A stretch of DNA of 64,000 bases, taken from contig NZ_JACHKA010000001.1 in assembly GCF_014203955.1 (NCBI RefSeq), positions 3,441,001-3,505,000 of the forward strand, in the 5' to 3' direction. Of this stretch, positions 9,140-19,150 are shown piece after piece; the first letter of the stretch is position 1; each line of letters opens with the position of its first letter. The position numbers and the translations under genes were made by a program. A model generated the notes under the pieces. The model was not told where the DNA came from. It ran no database searches and worked only from the letters and a program-made list of their open reading frames with translations. This DNA is from Sphingobium lignivorans. Its GTDB lineage: Bacteria; Pseudomonadota; Alphaproteobacteria; Sphingomonadales; Sphingomonadaceae.

Positions 9140-10204
9140 ATGCTGCGTCGCGATGATCCGCGGGCCCCGGTGCCGGCCTTTCTGAGACGCCGCTCCGCTT
9201 TGCCCATGTGGGCGGACCTGGCATGGCGCGTCGGGCTGATCTTCGCGCTGGTGTCGGCCGTACTCATCGTCCACTGGATCGAACGCGATGGCCTGCAGGA
9301 CAATCTCGATGGCCAGATCAGCTTCATCGATGTCCTTTATTTCACCACCGTCACCGTCACGACGGTCGGCTATGGCGACATCGTTCCGGTCACCGATTCA
9401 ACGCGGCTCTTCGAAACCTTCTTCGTCACGCCGATCCGCATCTTCGTCTGGCTCATTTTCCTCGGAACGGCCTATCACTTCGTCTTCCGCAACGTTTGGC
9501 ACAGGTGGCGCATGTCCCGTATCCAGAAGTCCCTTACCGGGCACATCGTGGTCGCCGGCTATGGCACCAGCGGGGCCGAGGCCGTCCGCGAGCTGATCGC
9601 CCGCGGCATGAAGCCGGAATGCATCGTGGTGATCGATGGGCAGGAGGAGTCTCTCGCCCTGGCAGAAGCGGTCGGGTGCAATGTGCTCAAAGGAGATGCC
9701 ACGCGCGACCAGACGCTGAACGACGTGCGCGTCAGCCAGGCACGCACGCTCATCGTTTCCGCCGGCCGGGACGATACGTCCATCCTCATCACGCTCACCG
9801 CCCGCCATCTCGCGCCCCATCTGCCCATCAGCGTGGTGGTGCGCGCGAGCGACAACGAGCAGCTCGCCCGGCAGGCAGGCGCCACCACCGTCATCAATCC
9901 GGTGAGTTTCGCGGGCCTGCTGCTCGCGGGCTCCTGGGAAGGGCCGCATGTCGCCGATTATATCGCCGATCTCGCCGCGACCGGGGGACGCGTGAAGCTG
10001 AACGAACGGGCGGTCCAGCCCGGGGAAATCGGCAAGCCGCTCTCCAGCCTCCGCCCCGGCATCGGCGTCCGGGTCTATCGGGGAGGCCGGCCGATCGGTT
10101 TCTGGGAGCGGGAAGCGCAGAGCCTGGCGGCGGGCGACATGATCATCGAGATCATACAGGGCGCGGGTGGGGAACCGGGTGGGGAGCCGGACGGGACAGG
10201 CTGA
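9140..10204 (+). CDS. Potassium channel protein with TrkA-N (RCK) domain
   Basis: Two-transmembrane K+ channel fused to a cytoplasmic RCK regulator, 354 aa. The first membrane segment is at about residues 25-47. The pore loop carries the selectivity filter TTVGYGD (74-80) and the second segment spans about 93-116. The Rossmann-type RCK domain starts at [11 protein letters not shown] (GxGxxG at 140-145), and a TrkA-C-like region ends the protein. It should conduct K+ under nucleotide or ligand control. The ATG at 9140 is chosen; an in-frame GTG lies 7 codons upstream, and the frame stays open further, back into the PEP-CTERM terminator, which argues against the longest form. Confidence 0.9.
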   Translation: MLRRDDPRAPVPAFLRRRSALPMWADLAWRVGLIFALVSAVLIVHWIERDGLQDNLDGQISFIDVLYFTTVTVTTVGYGDIVPVTDSTRLFETFFVTPIRIFVWLIFLGTAYHFVFRNVWHRWRMSRIQKSLTGHIVVAGYGTSGAEAVRELIARGMKPECIVVIDGQEESLALAEAVGCNVLKGDATRDQTLNDVRVSQARTLIVSAGRDDTSILITLTARHLAPHLPISVVVRASDNEQLARQAGATTVINPVSFAGLLLAGSWEGPHVADYIADLAATGGRVKLNERAVQPGEIGKPLSSLRPGIGVRVYRGGRPIGFWEREAQSLAAGDMIIEIIQGAGGEPGGEPDGTG

Positions 10205-10325
10205 GCCCCTCCCCCGCCACACCCGCAATATCGTCGACCCGCCGGCCGCCGACATCCCGTTCACCGATGAAAGCCGCGCGCCGACTCGCCTTTTGGCCCG
10301 GACATCCCTATATGCGCGCGCAATC

Positions 10326-11702
10326 ATGGCATTGAAGATTCCCGAGGCCCCCAAGGTGGGCATGGTATCGCTCGGCTGCCCCAAGGCGCTGGTCGATAGC
10401 GAACGCATCCTGACCAAGCTCAGGAGCGATGGTTATGCGCTGTCCCCCGACTATGCCGGGGCGGACGTCGTGCTGGTCAACACCTGCGGCTTCCTGGACA
10501 GCGCCAAGGAGGAAAGCCTCGAGGCGATCGGCGAGGCCATTGCCGAGAACGGCCGCGTGATCGTCACCGGCTGCATGGGCAACGAGGCCGAGCTGATCCG
10601 CGCCCGCTTCCCCGATGTGCTCGCCGTGACCGGCGCGCATCAATATGAAGCCGTGGTCAGCGCCGTGCACGAGGCCGCGCCGCCCGTGCCCAACGCCTTC
10701 GTCGATCTGGTGCCGGAAGGCGGCCTCAAGCTCACGCCGCGCCACTACAGCTATCTGAAGATCAGCGAGGGCTGCAACCACAGCTGCGCCTTCTGCATCA
10801 TCCCGGACCTGCGCGGAAAGCTCGCGAGCCGGCGCATCGACGCAGTGCTGCGCGAAGCGGAAAAGCTTGTCTCGGCCGGCACGAAGGAACTGCTGGTCAT
10901 CAGCCAGGACACCTCGGCCTATGGCGTCGACGTGCGGCACGAGGAACGCCTGTGGAAGGGCGAGAGCATCCGGACGCACATGACCGATCTCGCCCGCGCG
11001 CTCGGCGGCCTGCGCACGGCGGAGGGCCAGGCGCCCTGGGTGCGGCTCCATTATGTCTATCCCTATCCGCACGTCGACGCCGTCATCCCGCTGATGGCCG
11101 AGGGCCTGCTGACGCCTTATCTCGACATCCCCTTCCAGCATGCCGCGCCCAATGTGCTGCGCGCCATGAAGCGCCCCGCCAACGAGGCCAAAGTGCTGGA
11201 GCGGCTGCAGAAATGGCGCAGCATCTGCCCGGACATCGCGATCCGCTCGAGCTTCGTCGTCGGCTTCCCCGGCGAGACGGAAGCGGACTTCCAGTATCTT
11301 CTCGACTGGCTGGACGAAGCACAGCTCGACCGCGTCGGCGCTTTCCGCTTCGAGCCGGTGGAAGGCGCGCAGGCCAATGCCCTGCCCGACCCCGTGCCCG
11401 AGGATGTGAAGGAGGAGCGCTACCAGCGCATCATGCGCAAATGCGCCGAGATCTCCGCCGCGAAGCTCGCCGCGAAGATCGGCCGGACCATGCCGGTCAT
11501 CATCGACGAGGTCGGCGAGCCGGACGAGGATGGCAGCGTCGGCGCGACCGGCCGCAGCCAGGCCGATGCACCGGAAATCGATGGCCATGTCTTCCTGCGC
11601 GACGTCGATCCGGCTCTGGCGGCAGGCGACATCATCGAGGTGGTGATCGAGGATGCGGACGAACATGACCTGTTCGGCGCGCCTCTCGTCAGCGGAGGCT
11701 AA
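10326..11702 (+). CDS. rimO: Ribosomal protein S12 (Asp89) methylthiotransferase RimO
   Basis: Radical-SAM enzyme that adds a methylthio group to the conserved Asp of ribosomal protein S12. It has 458 aa. The N-terminal MTTase domain has Cys 18, 54 and 83 for the auxiliary cluster. The radical-SAM motif CxxxCxxC (GCNHSCAFC) is at residues 150-157, and a C-terminal TRAM domain follows. The start ATG at 10326 gives [20 protein letters not shown]. The upstream in-frame extension overlaps the K+ channel end and is unlikely. The gene stands alone, convergent with the lipoprotein gene that follows. Confidence 0.96.
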   Translation: MALKIPEAPKVGMVSLGCPKALVDSERILTKLRSDGYALSPDYAGADVVLVNTCGFLDSAKEESLEAIGEAIAENGRVIVTGCMGNEAELIRARFPDVLAVTGAHQYEAVVSAVHEAAPPVPNAFVDLVPEGGLKLTPRHYSYLKISEGCNHSCAFCIIPDLRGKLASRRIDAVLREAEKLVSAGTKELLVISQDTSAYGVDVRHEERLWKGESIRTHMTDLARALGGLRTAEGQAPWVRLHYVYPYPHVDAVIPLMAEGLLTPYLDIPFQHAAPNVLRAMKRPANEAKVLERLQKWRSICPDIAIRSSFVVGFPGETEADFQYLLDWLDEAQLDRVGAFRFEPVEGAQANALPDPVPEDVKEERYQRIMRKCAEISAAKLAAKIGRTMPVIIDEVGEPDEDGSVGATGRSQADAPEIDGHVFLRDVDPALAAGDIIEVVIEDADEHDLFGAPLVSGG

Positions 11703-11753
11703 GCACCCTTACCCTGCGCCCGAACCCTCGGATCCATCGGCCGGCGGGCGCGC

Positions 11754-12578
11754 TCAGGCGCCCGCGCCGAACGCGCTCCGCCACGCCGGCTTGACCGCCG
11801 CGCGCACGGCATCGTCGACCGGCAGGTCCAGCTGATAAATGCCCTCGGCATAGGGCCCGGCTTCATAAGGCAGGATGACGACGCGAATGGTGTCGAGCGT
11901 CCGCCCGCCCGCCGAAACCGGGAGGATGACCTGCTTGGCCGGATCCACGCAGCGCGAGAATTCCGGAATCCCGTCCGATGCATTCGGATCGACCGGCGCG
12001 CCCCGCCGCTTCTCGCGCTCCGCATCGAGCGCGCCGCAGAAGCGCGCACGGATGGCGTTGACCAGCGCGGCGCTGTCGAACAGCGCATCCAGCGCCAGCC
12101 GGCGCCCACCGGCCTTGTCCCACATGAGCGTGTTGACGAACGGCATGCCGTGCGCGCCGCCAGTGAAGGTGTAGCCCTCGCTCTGGAGGACCAGCAGGGC
12201 CGGCACGTCGGCGGCGAGCTGCCAGTCCTGCGTGAGACTGTAGCCCCGATAGGGATAGCCGCCTTCCTTCGCCGAGGCCTGCTCCTTCCGACCGGCTTCC
12301 TCGGTTTCCTTGCGCAGCTTCTCGCCTTCCGCACGCAGCGAGGCCGCAAGCGGCGCGATGGCGGCCGCCGCGCCGGGCCAGCTGTAGCGGAACTCGACCT
12401 GATCCTTTTCGAAAGCGATCGTCTCGCCATCCGGGGCGGGCGTCGCGGCGTTGGCAGCATTCGCGGGCGCCGCGCCATTCATGGCATTGTCGGCCAGGTT
12501 GCCGGCGCCGTCGCTCTTGCAGGCGCTTGCGGACAGCATGAGCGCGACGAGCAATGCCTTGCCAATGTTCGAAGTCAT
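11754..12578 (-). CDS. DUF4163/DUF3298 (RsiV-like) lipoprotein
   Basis: Predicted outer-envelope lipoprotein of 274 aa. The signal peptide ends in lipobox SASAC, giving Cys20 as the lipidated residue. Downstream, the region with VEFRYSWPG and a Lys/Glu-rich helix fits DUF4163 (PdaC/SigV-like). The later YTFTGGAHG and LMWDKAGGRRLALDALFD match the DUF3298/RsiV domain. Ribosome-binding site AAGGAG lies upstream of the ATG at 12578. In RsiV the domain binds lysozyme; whether this protein senses anything is unknown. No anti-sigma or sigma gene is adjacent. Confidence 0.82.
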   Translation of the reverse strand: MTSNIGKALLVALMLSASACKSDGAGNLADNAMNGAAPANAANAATPAPDGETIAFEKDQVEFRYSWPGAAAAIAPLAASLRAEGEKLRKETEEAGRKEQASAKEGGYPYRGYSLTQDWQLAADVPALLVLQSEGYTFTGGAHGMPFVNTLMWDKAGGRRLALDALFDSAALVNAIRARFCGALDAEREKRRGAPVDPNASDGIPEFSRCVDPAKQVILPVSAGGRTLDTIRVVILPYEAGPYAEGIYQLDLPVDDAVRAAVKPAWRSAFGAGA

Positions 12579-12664
12579 GACGATCTCTCTCCTTCAGGCC
12601 GATTGCTTTCCTAACGCATGCGGCGCTGCTTGCCGAGCGGGCAAGGGGAGATTATCGCGGTAAC

Positions 12665-14059
12665 ATGACGGAAATTGCCGATCTCGTGCGCCCCGACACC
12701 GGGCAGGCCGCCCGTACCATCCACATCATCGACGCAAATGGTCATCAGGCCTGGCTGGCAACGCAACCCGAGCGCCATCGCGCGGCGCTGGACGCGCAGG
12801 GCTTCAAGCCCACCGCTTATGCCCATGCCATCCTGCCCGGCGACGGGGCGGACGAATGGTCGGTCGTGACCACCGTGGCCAATGCGCAGTCCCTGTCGAG
12901 CTGGTGCCTCGCGCGGCTCGCCGAGGTCCTGCCGGCGGGGCATTACCGCCTCGCGGATGGCGGCGATCCTGGTCCGGCGATCCTGGGCTGGATGACCGCG
13001 CACTATCGGTTCGACCGCTACAAGGAGAAGAAGAGCGACAAGGGCCCGCGCGTTCTGCTGACGCCGCAGCCCGCCGCCATCGCTTCTGCCGTCGCGCAGG
13101 CCGGCGCAACGGCGCTGGTACGCGACATGGTCAACATGCCCACGGCGGACATGGGGCCGGACCAGATCGAGGCGCAGGCGCAGGCCATCGCCGCCCGCCA
13201 TGGCGCCACGCTCACCGTGACTCGGGGCGATGCGCTGGAAGCGGGCTATCCGATGATCCATGCCGTCGGCCGCGCCGCCGACCGGACGAACGCGCCGCGC
13301 CTCGTCGAGCTGACATGGGGGCACGAGGACCATCCCCGCATCGCGCTGATCGGCAAGGGCATCACGTTCGACACCGGCGGACTGGACATCAAGCCAGCGT
13401 CCGGCATGCGCCTGATGAAGAAGGACATGGGCGGCGCGGCTCATGCGCTGGCCCTCGCCGAACTGGTGATGGATGCCGCGCTGCCGGTGCGCCTGCATCT
13501 GCTGCTGCCGCTGGCGGAGAATGCGATCGCCGGCAATGCCTTCCGCCCCGGCGACATCCTGCGCAGCCGCAAGGGCCTCACCGTCGAGATCGGCAACACC
13601 GATGCGGAAGGACGGCTGGTGCTGGGCGATGCGCTCACCCGGGCGGGCGAGGAGAAGCCGGAGCTGATCGTCGATTTCGCGACGCTGACCGGCGCCGCAC
13701 GCGTGGCGCTGGGGCCCGATCTCCCGGCCATGTTCGCCAATGACGATGCGCTGGCCACGCAACTGGCCGCCTGCGGCACGGCCGTGGACGATCCCGTCTG
13801 GCGCATGCCCCTGTGGGACCCCTATCACGAGTTGTTCAAGAGCGACGTGGCGGACCTCTCCAACAGCGGCGAAAGTGCCTTTGCCGGCGCCATCACCGCC
13901 GCGCTCTTCCTCCGGCGCTTCGTGCCCGAAAAGACGCCGTGGATTCATCTCGACACCTTCGCCTGGCGGCCGGTCGCGAAGCCGGGGCGCCCGAAAGGCG
14001 GCGAGGCCTGTGGCCTGCGCGCCACCTTCGCGATGCTCCGCGAGCGATATGGGCGCTGA
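12665..14059 (+). CDS. M17 leucyl aminopeptidase family protein
   Basis: Cytosolic di-zinc aminopeptidase of 464 aa that trims N-terminal residues from peptides. The catalytic domain carries GKGITFDTGGLDIKP (metal-binding Lys and Asp), the M17 signature NTDAEGRLVLGDAL, and the downstream FATLTGAA. The N-terminal domain is shorter than in PepA of E. coli, which matches the alphaproteobacterial subgroup. The start ATG yields MTEIADLVRPDTGQ. It is divergent from the DUF4163 lipoprotein and is followed by an NlpC/P60 gene on the same strand after 54 bases. Confidence 0.92.
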   Translation: MTEIADLVRPDTGQAARTIHIIDANGHQAWLATQPERHRAALDAQGFKPTAYAHAILPGDGADEWSVVTTVANAQSLSSWCLARLAEVLPAGHYRLADGGDPGPAILGWMTAHYRFDRYKEKKSDKGPRVLLTPQPAAIASAVAQAGATALVRDMVNMPTADMGPDQIEAQAQAIAARHGATLTVTRGDALEAGYPMIHAVGRAADRTNAPRLVELTWGHEDHPRIALIGKGITFDTGGLDIKPASGMRLMKKDMGGAAHALALAELVMDAALPVRLHLLLPLAENAIAGNAFRPGDILRSRKGLTVEIGNTDAEGRLVLGDALTRAGEEKPELIVDFATLTGAARVALGPDLPAMFANDDALATQLAACGTAVDDPVWRMPLWDPYHELFKSDVADLSNSGESAFAGAITAALFLRRFVPEKTPWIHLDTFAWRPVAKPGRPKGGEACGLRATFAMLRERYGR

Positions 14060-14113
14060 CATCGCCGCCACCGGCCCTTGACCTGCCCGTCTCTTTTGGC
14101 GCAGGGGGCCCCG

Positions 14114-15019
14114 ATGCACGACACAGTGGCGGGGGTCTCCCCGGGATCATCGACGACACGCAGGCGCGTGAAGCTGGACGGCGTGTCCCGCCGCTATGAC
14201 GCGCGCGTGAATGCCATACGCCCGGACCTTGCCGACCTGGCGCTCGCCGAGCTGTATTTCGCGCCGCATTATGTGGCGCCGGTTGCCCGTGCCTGCGTCG
14301 TCCCCTCCGCCATGCTGCGTGGCAAGCCCGACGAGGCAGCAGGCGCCGTCTCGGAACTGCTGCACGGCGAGGCCTTCCATATGCTCGACGCGCGCGGCGA
14401 ATGGGCCTGGGGCTATTGCGGGCACGATCATTATGTAGGCTATCTTCCCCTCGCCGCGCTGGGCGAGCCGGTTGCCGCGACGCATGTCACGCGGGCGGCC
14501 ACGCCGCTCTTCCTTTCGGCCGACATCAAGTCGCCGGTGCAGGCGCTGCTCCCGGCGGGCGCGCGGCTCGCCGGCACGGCCGAGGGCGATTTCCTCGCGA
14601 CCGCCGGCGGCTATGCCCATCTGCGCCATATCCGCGCGGTCGACGCGCCGGAAAGCGACTGGGTGGCGGTCGCCGAACGTCATCTGGGCGCGCCTTATGT
14701 CTGGGGCGGGCGCGGGCATGGCCTGGACTGTTCCGGCCTCGTGCAGACGGCGCTGGACGCCTGCGGCATTGCCGCGCCACGCGACACCGATCAGCAGGCA
14801 CAGGCGCTGGGCACCGCGCTGGACGACAATGCGCCGTTGCGACGAGGAGACATCGTCTTCTTCCCCGGCCATGTGGGGCTGATGATGGACGAGACTCGTC
14901 TCATCCATGCCAATGCCTTCTGGATGGCCGTGACGATCGAGCCGCTCGCCGATGTCGTGGCGCGGCTCTCGGACCAGCATGAGCAGCCGGTAACAGGCCG
15001 GCGCAGGATCAAGCCATGA
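14114..15019 (+). CDS. NlpC/P60 family peptidoglycan endopeptidase
   Basis: Cysteine endopeptidase (C40) of 301 aa, expected to cut the gamma-D-Glu-diaminopimelate bond in stem peptides. Two SH3-like regions (about residues 40-170) precede the catalytic domain: the nucleophile Cys206 is in GLDCSGL, the His in FPGHVGLM, and a third polar residue in LIHANAF. No signal peptide is evident, so it may act in cell-wall recycling in the cytoplasm, as for other SH3-NlpC proteins of this type. I use the ATG at 14114, not the TTG 12 codons earlier. It overlaps argC by 4 nt (ATGA). Confidence 0.88.
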   Translation: MHDTVAGVSPGSSTTRRRVKLDGVSRRYDARVNAIRPDLADLALAELYFAPHYVAPVARACVVPSAMLRGKPDEAAGAVSELLHGEAFHMLDARGEWAWGYCGHDHYVGYLPLAALGEPVAATHVTRAATPLFLSADIKSPVQALLPAGARLAGTAEGDFLATAGGYAHLRHIRAVDAPESDWVAVAERHLGAPYVWGGRGHGLDCSGLVQTALDACGIAAPRDTDQQAQALGTALDDNAPLRRGDIVFFPGHVGLMMDETRLIHANAFWMAVTIEPLADVVARLSDQHEQPVTGRRRIKP

Positions 15020-15945
15020 GCACGAAGATCTTCATTGACGGCGCAGCCGGCACCACGGGCATCCAGATCCGGGAGCGGCTCGCCGGGCGCAGCGAGTTCC
15101 ACCTCATCACGCTCGACGAGGCCGCGCGCAAGGACGATGCCGCGCGCGCCGGCGCGATCAACGAGGCCGACATCGTGATCCTCTGCCTGCCGGACGACGC
15201 CGCGCGCCAGTCCGTGGCGATGATCGCGAACGATCGCACCCGGGTCATCGATGCCTCGACCGCGCATCGCGTCGCGCCGGACTGGGTCTATGGCCTGCCG
15301 GAGATTGCCGGGCGCGACGCAGTCGCTGACGCGCGCTTCGTCAGCAATCCCGGCTGCTATTCCACCGGCTTCATCGCGCTGGTCGCGCCGCTCGTGGCGG
15401 CCGGCCTGATCCCGGCCGGGGCCCGCCTCGCCTGCAATGCCGTCTCCGGCTATTCCGGCGGCGGCAAGACGATGATCGCGGAGTATGAGGGGCCGGATGG
15501 GCCGCCCAGCGCCTGGCGCACTTATGCGCTGACGCTGGCGCACAAGCATGTGCCGGAGATGCAGGCGCGCTGCCGGCTGCTGCACCGGCCGATCTTCGTG
15601 CCGGCCGTCGTGCCGCTCTATTCCGGCATGATCGTGGAAGTGCCGCTGCACGCCGAGATGCTGGCGAACGGCACGGGCGCGGCGACCCTGCGTGAGGCCC
15701 TGTCGGCCCATTATGCCGGCTCGGCTGTCGTCTCCGTCGACCAGGGCTATCAGCCCGCCACGCTCCCGGTCGAGCTGCTGAAGGACAGCGACGCCATGCG
15801 CCTGTTCGTCTTCTCCGATGCCGCGAGCGAGCAGATCCGCCTTGTCGCGGCGCTCGACAATCTCGGCAAGGGGGCGTCCGGCGCGGCGGTGCAGAACCTC
15901 AACCTGATGGCAGGCCTGCCGGAAACGACCGGTCTGCGGCTCTGA
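15016..15945 (+). CDS. argC: N-acetyl-gamma-glutamyl-phosphate reductase
   Basis: NADPH-dependent third step of arginine biosynthesis: it reduces N-acetylglutamyl phosphate to the semialdehyde. It has 309 aa, the short type-2 ArgC form. The Rossmann motif is [12 protein letters not shown] at the N-terminus, and the catalytic Cys114 is in [17 protein letters not shown] segment carries the base His. It is translationally coupled to the NlpC/P60 gene. Other arg genes are not nearby. Confidence 0.95.
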   Translation: MSTKIFIDGAAGTTGIQIRERLAGRSEFHLITLDEAARKDDAARAGAINEADIVILCLPDDAARQSVAMIANDRTRVIDASTAHRVAPDWVYGLPEIAGRDAVADARFVSNPGCYSTGFIALVAPLVAAGLIPAGARLACNAVSGYSGGGKTMIAEYEGPDGPPSAWRTYALTLAHKHVPEMQARCRLLHRPIFVPAVVPLYSGMIVEVPLHAEMLANGTGAATLREALSAHYAGSAVVSVDQGYQPATLPVELLKDSDAMRLFVFSDAASEQIRLVAALDNLGKGASGAAVQNLNLMAGLPETTGLRL

Positions 15946-16012
15946 CGTTGCGGTTTCGCCGCGGCTTCCTATTTCGGGAGCATCAGATGACATCGCGAAA
16001 GGACGGATCCCA

Positions 16013-16543
16013 ATGAGCGCGACAGCAACGCTGGCGGGCGGCTGCTTCTGGTGCACCGAAGCTGTCTACCAGAGCCTGGCCGGCGTCGAGGCGGTGGAAA
16101 GCGGCTATATCGGCGGCACCAAGCCCAACCCGACTTATGAAGAGGTCTGCACCGGGCAGACCGGCCATGCCGAGGCGATCCGGATCACTTATGATCCCGC
16201 CACGATCAGCTATGGCGACCTGCTCGACATCTTCTTCGCCACCCATGACCCGACGACGCTCAACCGGCAGGGCAATGACGTGGGCACCCAGTATCGCTCG
16301 GCGATCTTTCCGCATGACCCGGCGCAGGAAGCGGAAGCCCGCGCGGCGATCGAGCGCGCACAGCCCGACTGGCCGAACCCGATCGTGACGACTATCGAGC
16401 CGCTGGCGACATGGTATCCGGCGGAGGATTATCACCAGCAATATTGGGACCGGGTTGGCAGCCGCAATCCTTATTGCATGGCCGTGATCCCGCCCAAGCT
16501 GCAGAAACTGCGCAAGGGTTTCGCGGCGCGCCTGCGAGACTGA
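16013..16543 (+). CDS. msrA: Peptide-methionine (S)-S-oxide reductase MsrA
   Basis: Repairs the S epimer of methionine sulfoxide in proteins. It has 176 aa with catalytic Cys11 in GCFWCTE. The family signatures GYIGG and [14 protein letters not shown] are both present. No C-terminal MsrB domain is fused. The start ATG gives [13 protein letters not shown]. It follows argC by 67 bases and may share its transcript. Confidence 0.95.
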   Translation: MSATATLAGGCFWCTEAVYQSLAGVEAVESGYIGGTKPNPTYEEVCTGQTGHAEAIRITYDPATISYGDLLDIFFATHDPTTLNRQGNDVGTQYRSAIFPHDPAQEAEARAAIERAQPDWPNPIVTTIEPLATWYPAEDYHQQYWDRVGSRNPYCMAVIPPKLQKLRKGFAARLRD

Positions 16544-16644
16544 CCGGCGTTCGCCGGGCCCTGTCCTTCCGGCCTGCGGTGGCATAGAAGGACGTGGGCC
16601 CGGCCTTCGCCCGGACGGCGGGACGTGGCCCCAGGAGACCGACA

Positions 16645-16881
16645 ATGCGCTTTTCCAGCCGCGCCACGCTCTGCGCGCTTCTCGTGATCGCCCTGCCCGT
16701 GCTGCCCGGCTGCGTGGCGAAAACAGCCTATAACGTCGCCACAGCGCCCGTGAAGGCAACGGCGAAGGCCGCCGACTGGGCGACCGTGAGCCGCGAAGAG
16801 GCCGACCGCAATCTCGGCCGCGACCTGCGCCGGAAATGCAAGGAACGCTACGACGCCTTCTACTGCCGCGACGCCGACTGA
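16645..16881 (+). CDS. Small lipoprotein, unknown function
   Basis: A 78-aa protein with a typical lipoprotein signal: positively charged MRFSSR, a hydrophobic core, then lipobox LPGC with lipidated Cys near residue 22. The mature part is short, basic and helical (VATAPVKATAKAADWATVSREEADR) with two more Cys that might pair. CAGGAG precedes the ATG, which rules out the longer upstream frame. I do not recognise a named family. Confidence 0.75.
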   Translation: MRFSSRATLCALLVIALPVLPGCVAKTAYNVATAPVKATAKAADWATVSREEADRNLGRDLRRKCKERYDAFYCRDAD

Positions 16882-16904
16882 GGAGTCAGCGCCGCGAAGC
16901 AGGT

Positions 16905-18899
16905 TCAGCGGGGCGCCGAGCGAATATCCCGGACGACAGAGGCCGGATCGCGCGGGTCATGCGACGTGGCCACGGCCATGCCCGGCTGGACTAGCGGAGT
17001 CCGGGCGTGGCGTGGGACATAACGCGGGCGGTCACTCACCTTGCGCGGCTGCGCTTCCCGGATCGCGATGGCTGCCATCAGCGGCGCGCAGAAGAAGCGG
17101 ACCGACAGGCTGAACAGGCCCAGGAAGCCCAGCAGGGCAACTCCGCCACCCACGAAGCCCGAGGCGAACAGGAAACCCAGCGCCAGCGCCATGCAGACCG
17201 ATCCGGCGATCGTCTCCGGCATGGTCGCCGCGAAGGGGGATTCCTGCCCGGCGGCCAGGCCCGCGAACTTGGGCGTCCGCCGCCAGGCCAGCGGCCGCTT
17301 CGAGAGGCCGGCCACGCCAGCCAGCAGCGTCACATAAGTGAGCGAGGCACGGGCGATCTCGCCCCGGATCATGTCCTCCACATTATTGCAGCCGGAGAGC
17401 CGGTAGCGATGCATGGTACGCAGCCACCAGGTCACGCCGCCCAGGAGGAGGAGCAGGCCCGCAACGTGCGGCACGGCAACGGGAGTCATCGCGCCGGTCG
17501 CCAGCGAAACGATCATCCCAAGCACGCCGAAGATGGTGAAGGCGATGCCGGCGAAAGTCTGCAGCGGGGAAATGCAGCGCATGACCTCCAGCAGCTTCGT
17601 CCAGCCCGGCAGCGGCGGCGCGAAGGGGGCCGGCAGGAACAGGCGCCAGTGGCGACGCAACTGCTGCACCGGGCCGGCCGTCCACCGGAAGCGCTGCTTC
17701 TTGTAGTCGTCGAACGTATCGGGGATGAGGCCGTGCCCGAATGTCTCGCCGAAATAGAAGCCGCGATAGCCCACCGCGCGCAACCGCACGGAAACCTCCG
17801 AATCCTCGGTCAGGCACCATTCCGCCCATCCGCCCGCCTTGCGGAGCGCCTCGGTCCGCAGCAGGCACATCGTGCCGATGGTGAAGGCGCCGCCATATTC
17901 GTTGATGCCGGGATAATCGACCTTGTTGGTCGGCATATATTCCCAGTGGCAGGCGGTCAGATAGCTGTTGCCCTCATAATCGCGATAATCGTGCGGCGTC
18001 TGGATGTAGCCGAGCGAGGGATCGTCAAAGAACGGCACGAGGCGCGAGAGGAAATCGCTGCGGGCAAGGTAATCGGCATCGATCACGCCGATGAGCTCGG
18101 CGTCCGGCGCCATCTCGCCCAGGAGAAAGTTGAGCGCGCCAGCCTTCGCGCCTTCGAGCGGCGCGACATGGAAGAAGCGGAAGCGCTCGACGCCCAGCCG
18201 CCGGTTCAGCACCGCGCAATGCGCTTCCAGCGGGCGCCAGAGCTGCTCGTCGGCGGTATTGTTGTCGCAGACCAGGACTTCATAATCGTCATAGTCCAGC
18301 GCGGCCAGGCGGTTCATCGTCTCCATGACCACTTCCGGCGGCTCCGCATAGCAGGGCAGCTGCAGCGAGACCTTGAAGCGCGCGCGCGGGCGCGGCTCGT
18401 CCATCGGCGAAAAGGGCAGGCTCCAGCGCTCATGCGTGAGCACGGCCTCCCGCGCGAAATTCGCGATCTGGCCGAGAATGAACAGCAGGCCGGCAAATCC
18501 CAGCGCAATGAACGCCGCGATCGTCAGCGGCCCGGGGAAATCCGCCTCGAGGATGAACAACACCGCCCAGAGGCTCCCTACCACCCAGCCGGCAGCCACG
18601 CTCGTGAGCCAGAGAATGCCCGGCATGCTGAGCTGGTCGACCAGGTAGCGCACCACGGCCGCCCCGCCCAGGCAAAGCAGGAAGACGGGGAAGACGGCCA
18701 GGAAAGCCCCTGTGGTCAGCGTCGTGGCGAGCAGCGCGCCGATGCAGGCACCGACCAGCTCATAGCCTTCCGCCGAGACCGGACGGGACAGATTGTGGGG
18801 AGAGGAGACCGCCCGCAAGGTGAGCAATGCGGAGAAGAGGGCGAGAAACGCAACAAAGACCAGTGAGGAATCAAGCTCCGCTCGAGATAGCGCGATCAA
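16905..18899 (-). CDS. Membrane glycosyltransferase family 2 (cellulose synthase-like)
   Basis: Processive-type GT2 enzyme of about 664 aa. Several membrane helices lie at the N-terminus, a cytoplasmic GT-A domain follows, and more helices close the protein. Catalytic landmarks are VCDNNT, VIDADYL (DxD-like), TEDSEVSVRL and KQRFRW (QxxRW-like). No PilZ domain is fused. It probably builds or primes a beta-linked polysaccharide, but no bcs-type partners are adjacent. The start is uncertain. I prefer the TTG at 18899, with AAGGAAG 5 nt upstream and a hydrophobic start MIALSRAELDS; a GTG at 18992 adds 31 basic residues lacking membrane character. Confidence 0.82.
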   Translation of the reverse strand: MIALSRAELDSSLVFVAFLALFSALLTLRAVSSPHNLSRPVSAEGYELVGACIGALLATTLTTGAFLAVFPVFLLCLGGAAVVRYLVDQLSMPGILWLTSVAAGWVVGSLWAVLFILEADFPGPLTIAAFIALGFAGLLFILGQIANFAREAVLTHERWSLPFSPMDEPRPRARFKVSLQLPCYAEPPEVVMETMNRLAALDYDDYEVLVCDNNTADEQLWRPLEAHCAVLNRRLGVERFRFFHVAPLEGAKAGALNFLLGEMAPDAELIGVIDADYLARSDFLSRLVPFFDDPSLGYIQTPHDYRDYEGNSYLTACHWEYMPTNKVDYPGINEYGGAFTIGTMCLLRTEALRKAGGWAEWCLTEDSEVSVRLRAVGYRGFYFGETFGHGLIPDTFDDYKKQRFRWTAGPVQQLRRHWRLFLPAPFAPPLPGWTKLLEVMRCISPLQTFAGIAFTIFGVLGMIVSLATGAMTPVAVPHVAGLLLLLGGVTWWLRTMHRYRLSGCNNVEDMIRGEIARASLTYVTLLAGVAGLSKRPLAWRRTPKFAGLAAGQESPFAATMPETIAGSVCMALALGFLFASGFVGGGVALLGFLGLFSLSVRFFCAPLMAAIAIREAQPRKVSDRPRYVPRHARTPLVQPGMAVATSHDPRDPASVVRDIRSAPR

Positions 18900-19150
18900 T
18901 GCCACTTCCTTTTCTTCTTTGCCTCGCTTGCCCTTGCCGGGCTTGAACGAGACACGACCCGGGACGGGCTGTACAGGGCAGCGCGATATCACGAAGTGTC
19001 AAGCGACAAACCGTGCGTCTGCAGCCGCCGCCTGAAGAAAGGCGCCAACCGCGAAACGGTTGCATTTCGGGTGCCGAAGCCTGTTTTCCTGCGTCAACCC
19101 GTGGCACCGATGCGGCGAGAGCGCGTCACACGGGGCCAGATACCGCGCGG

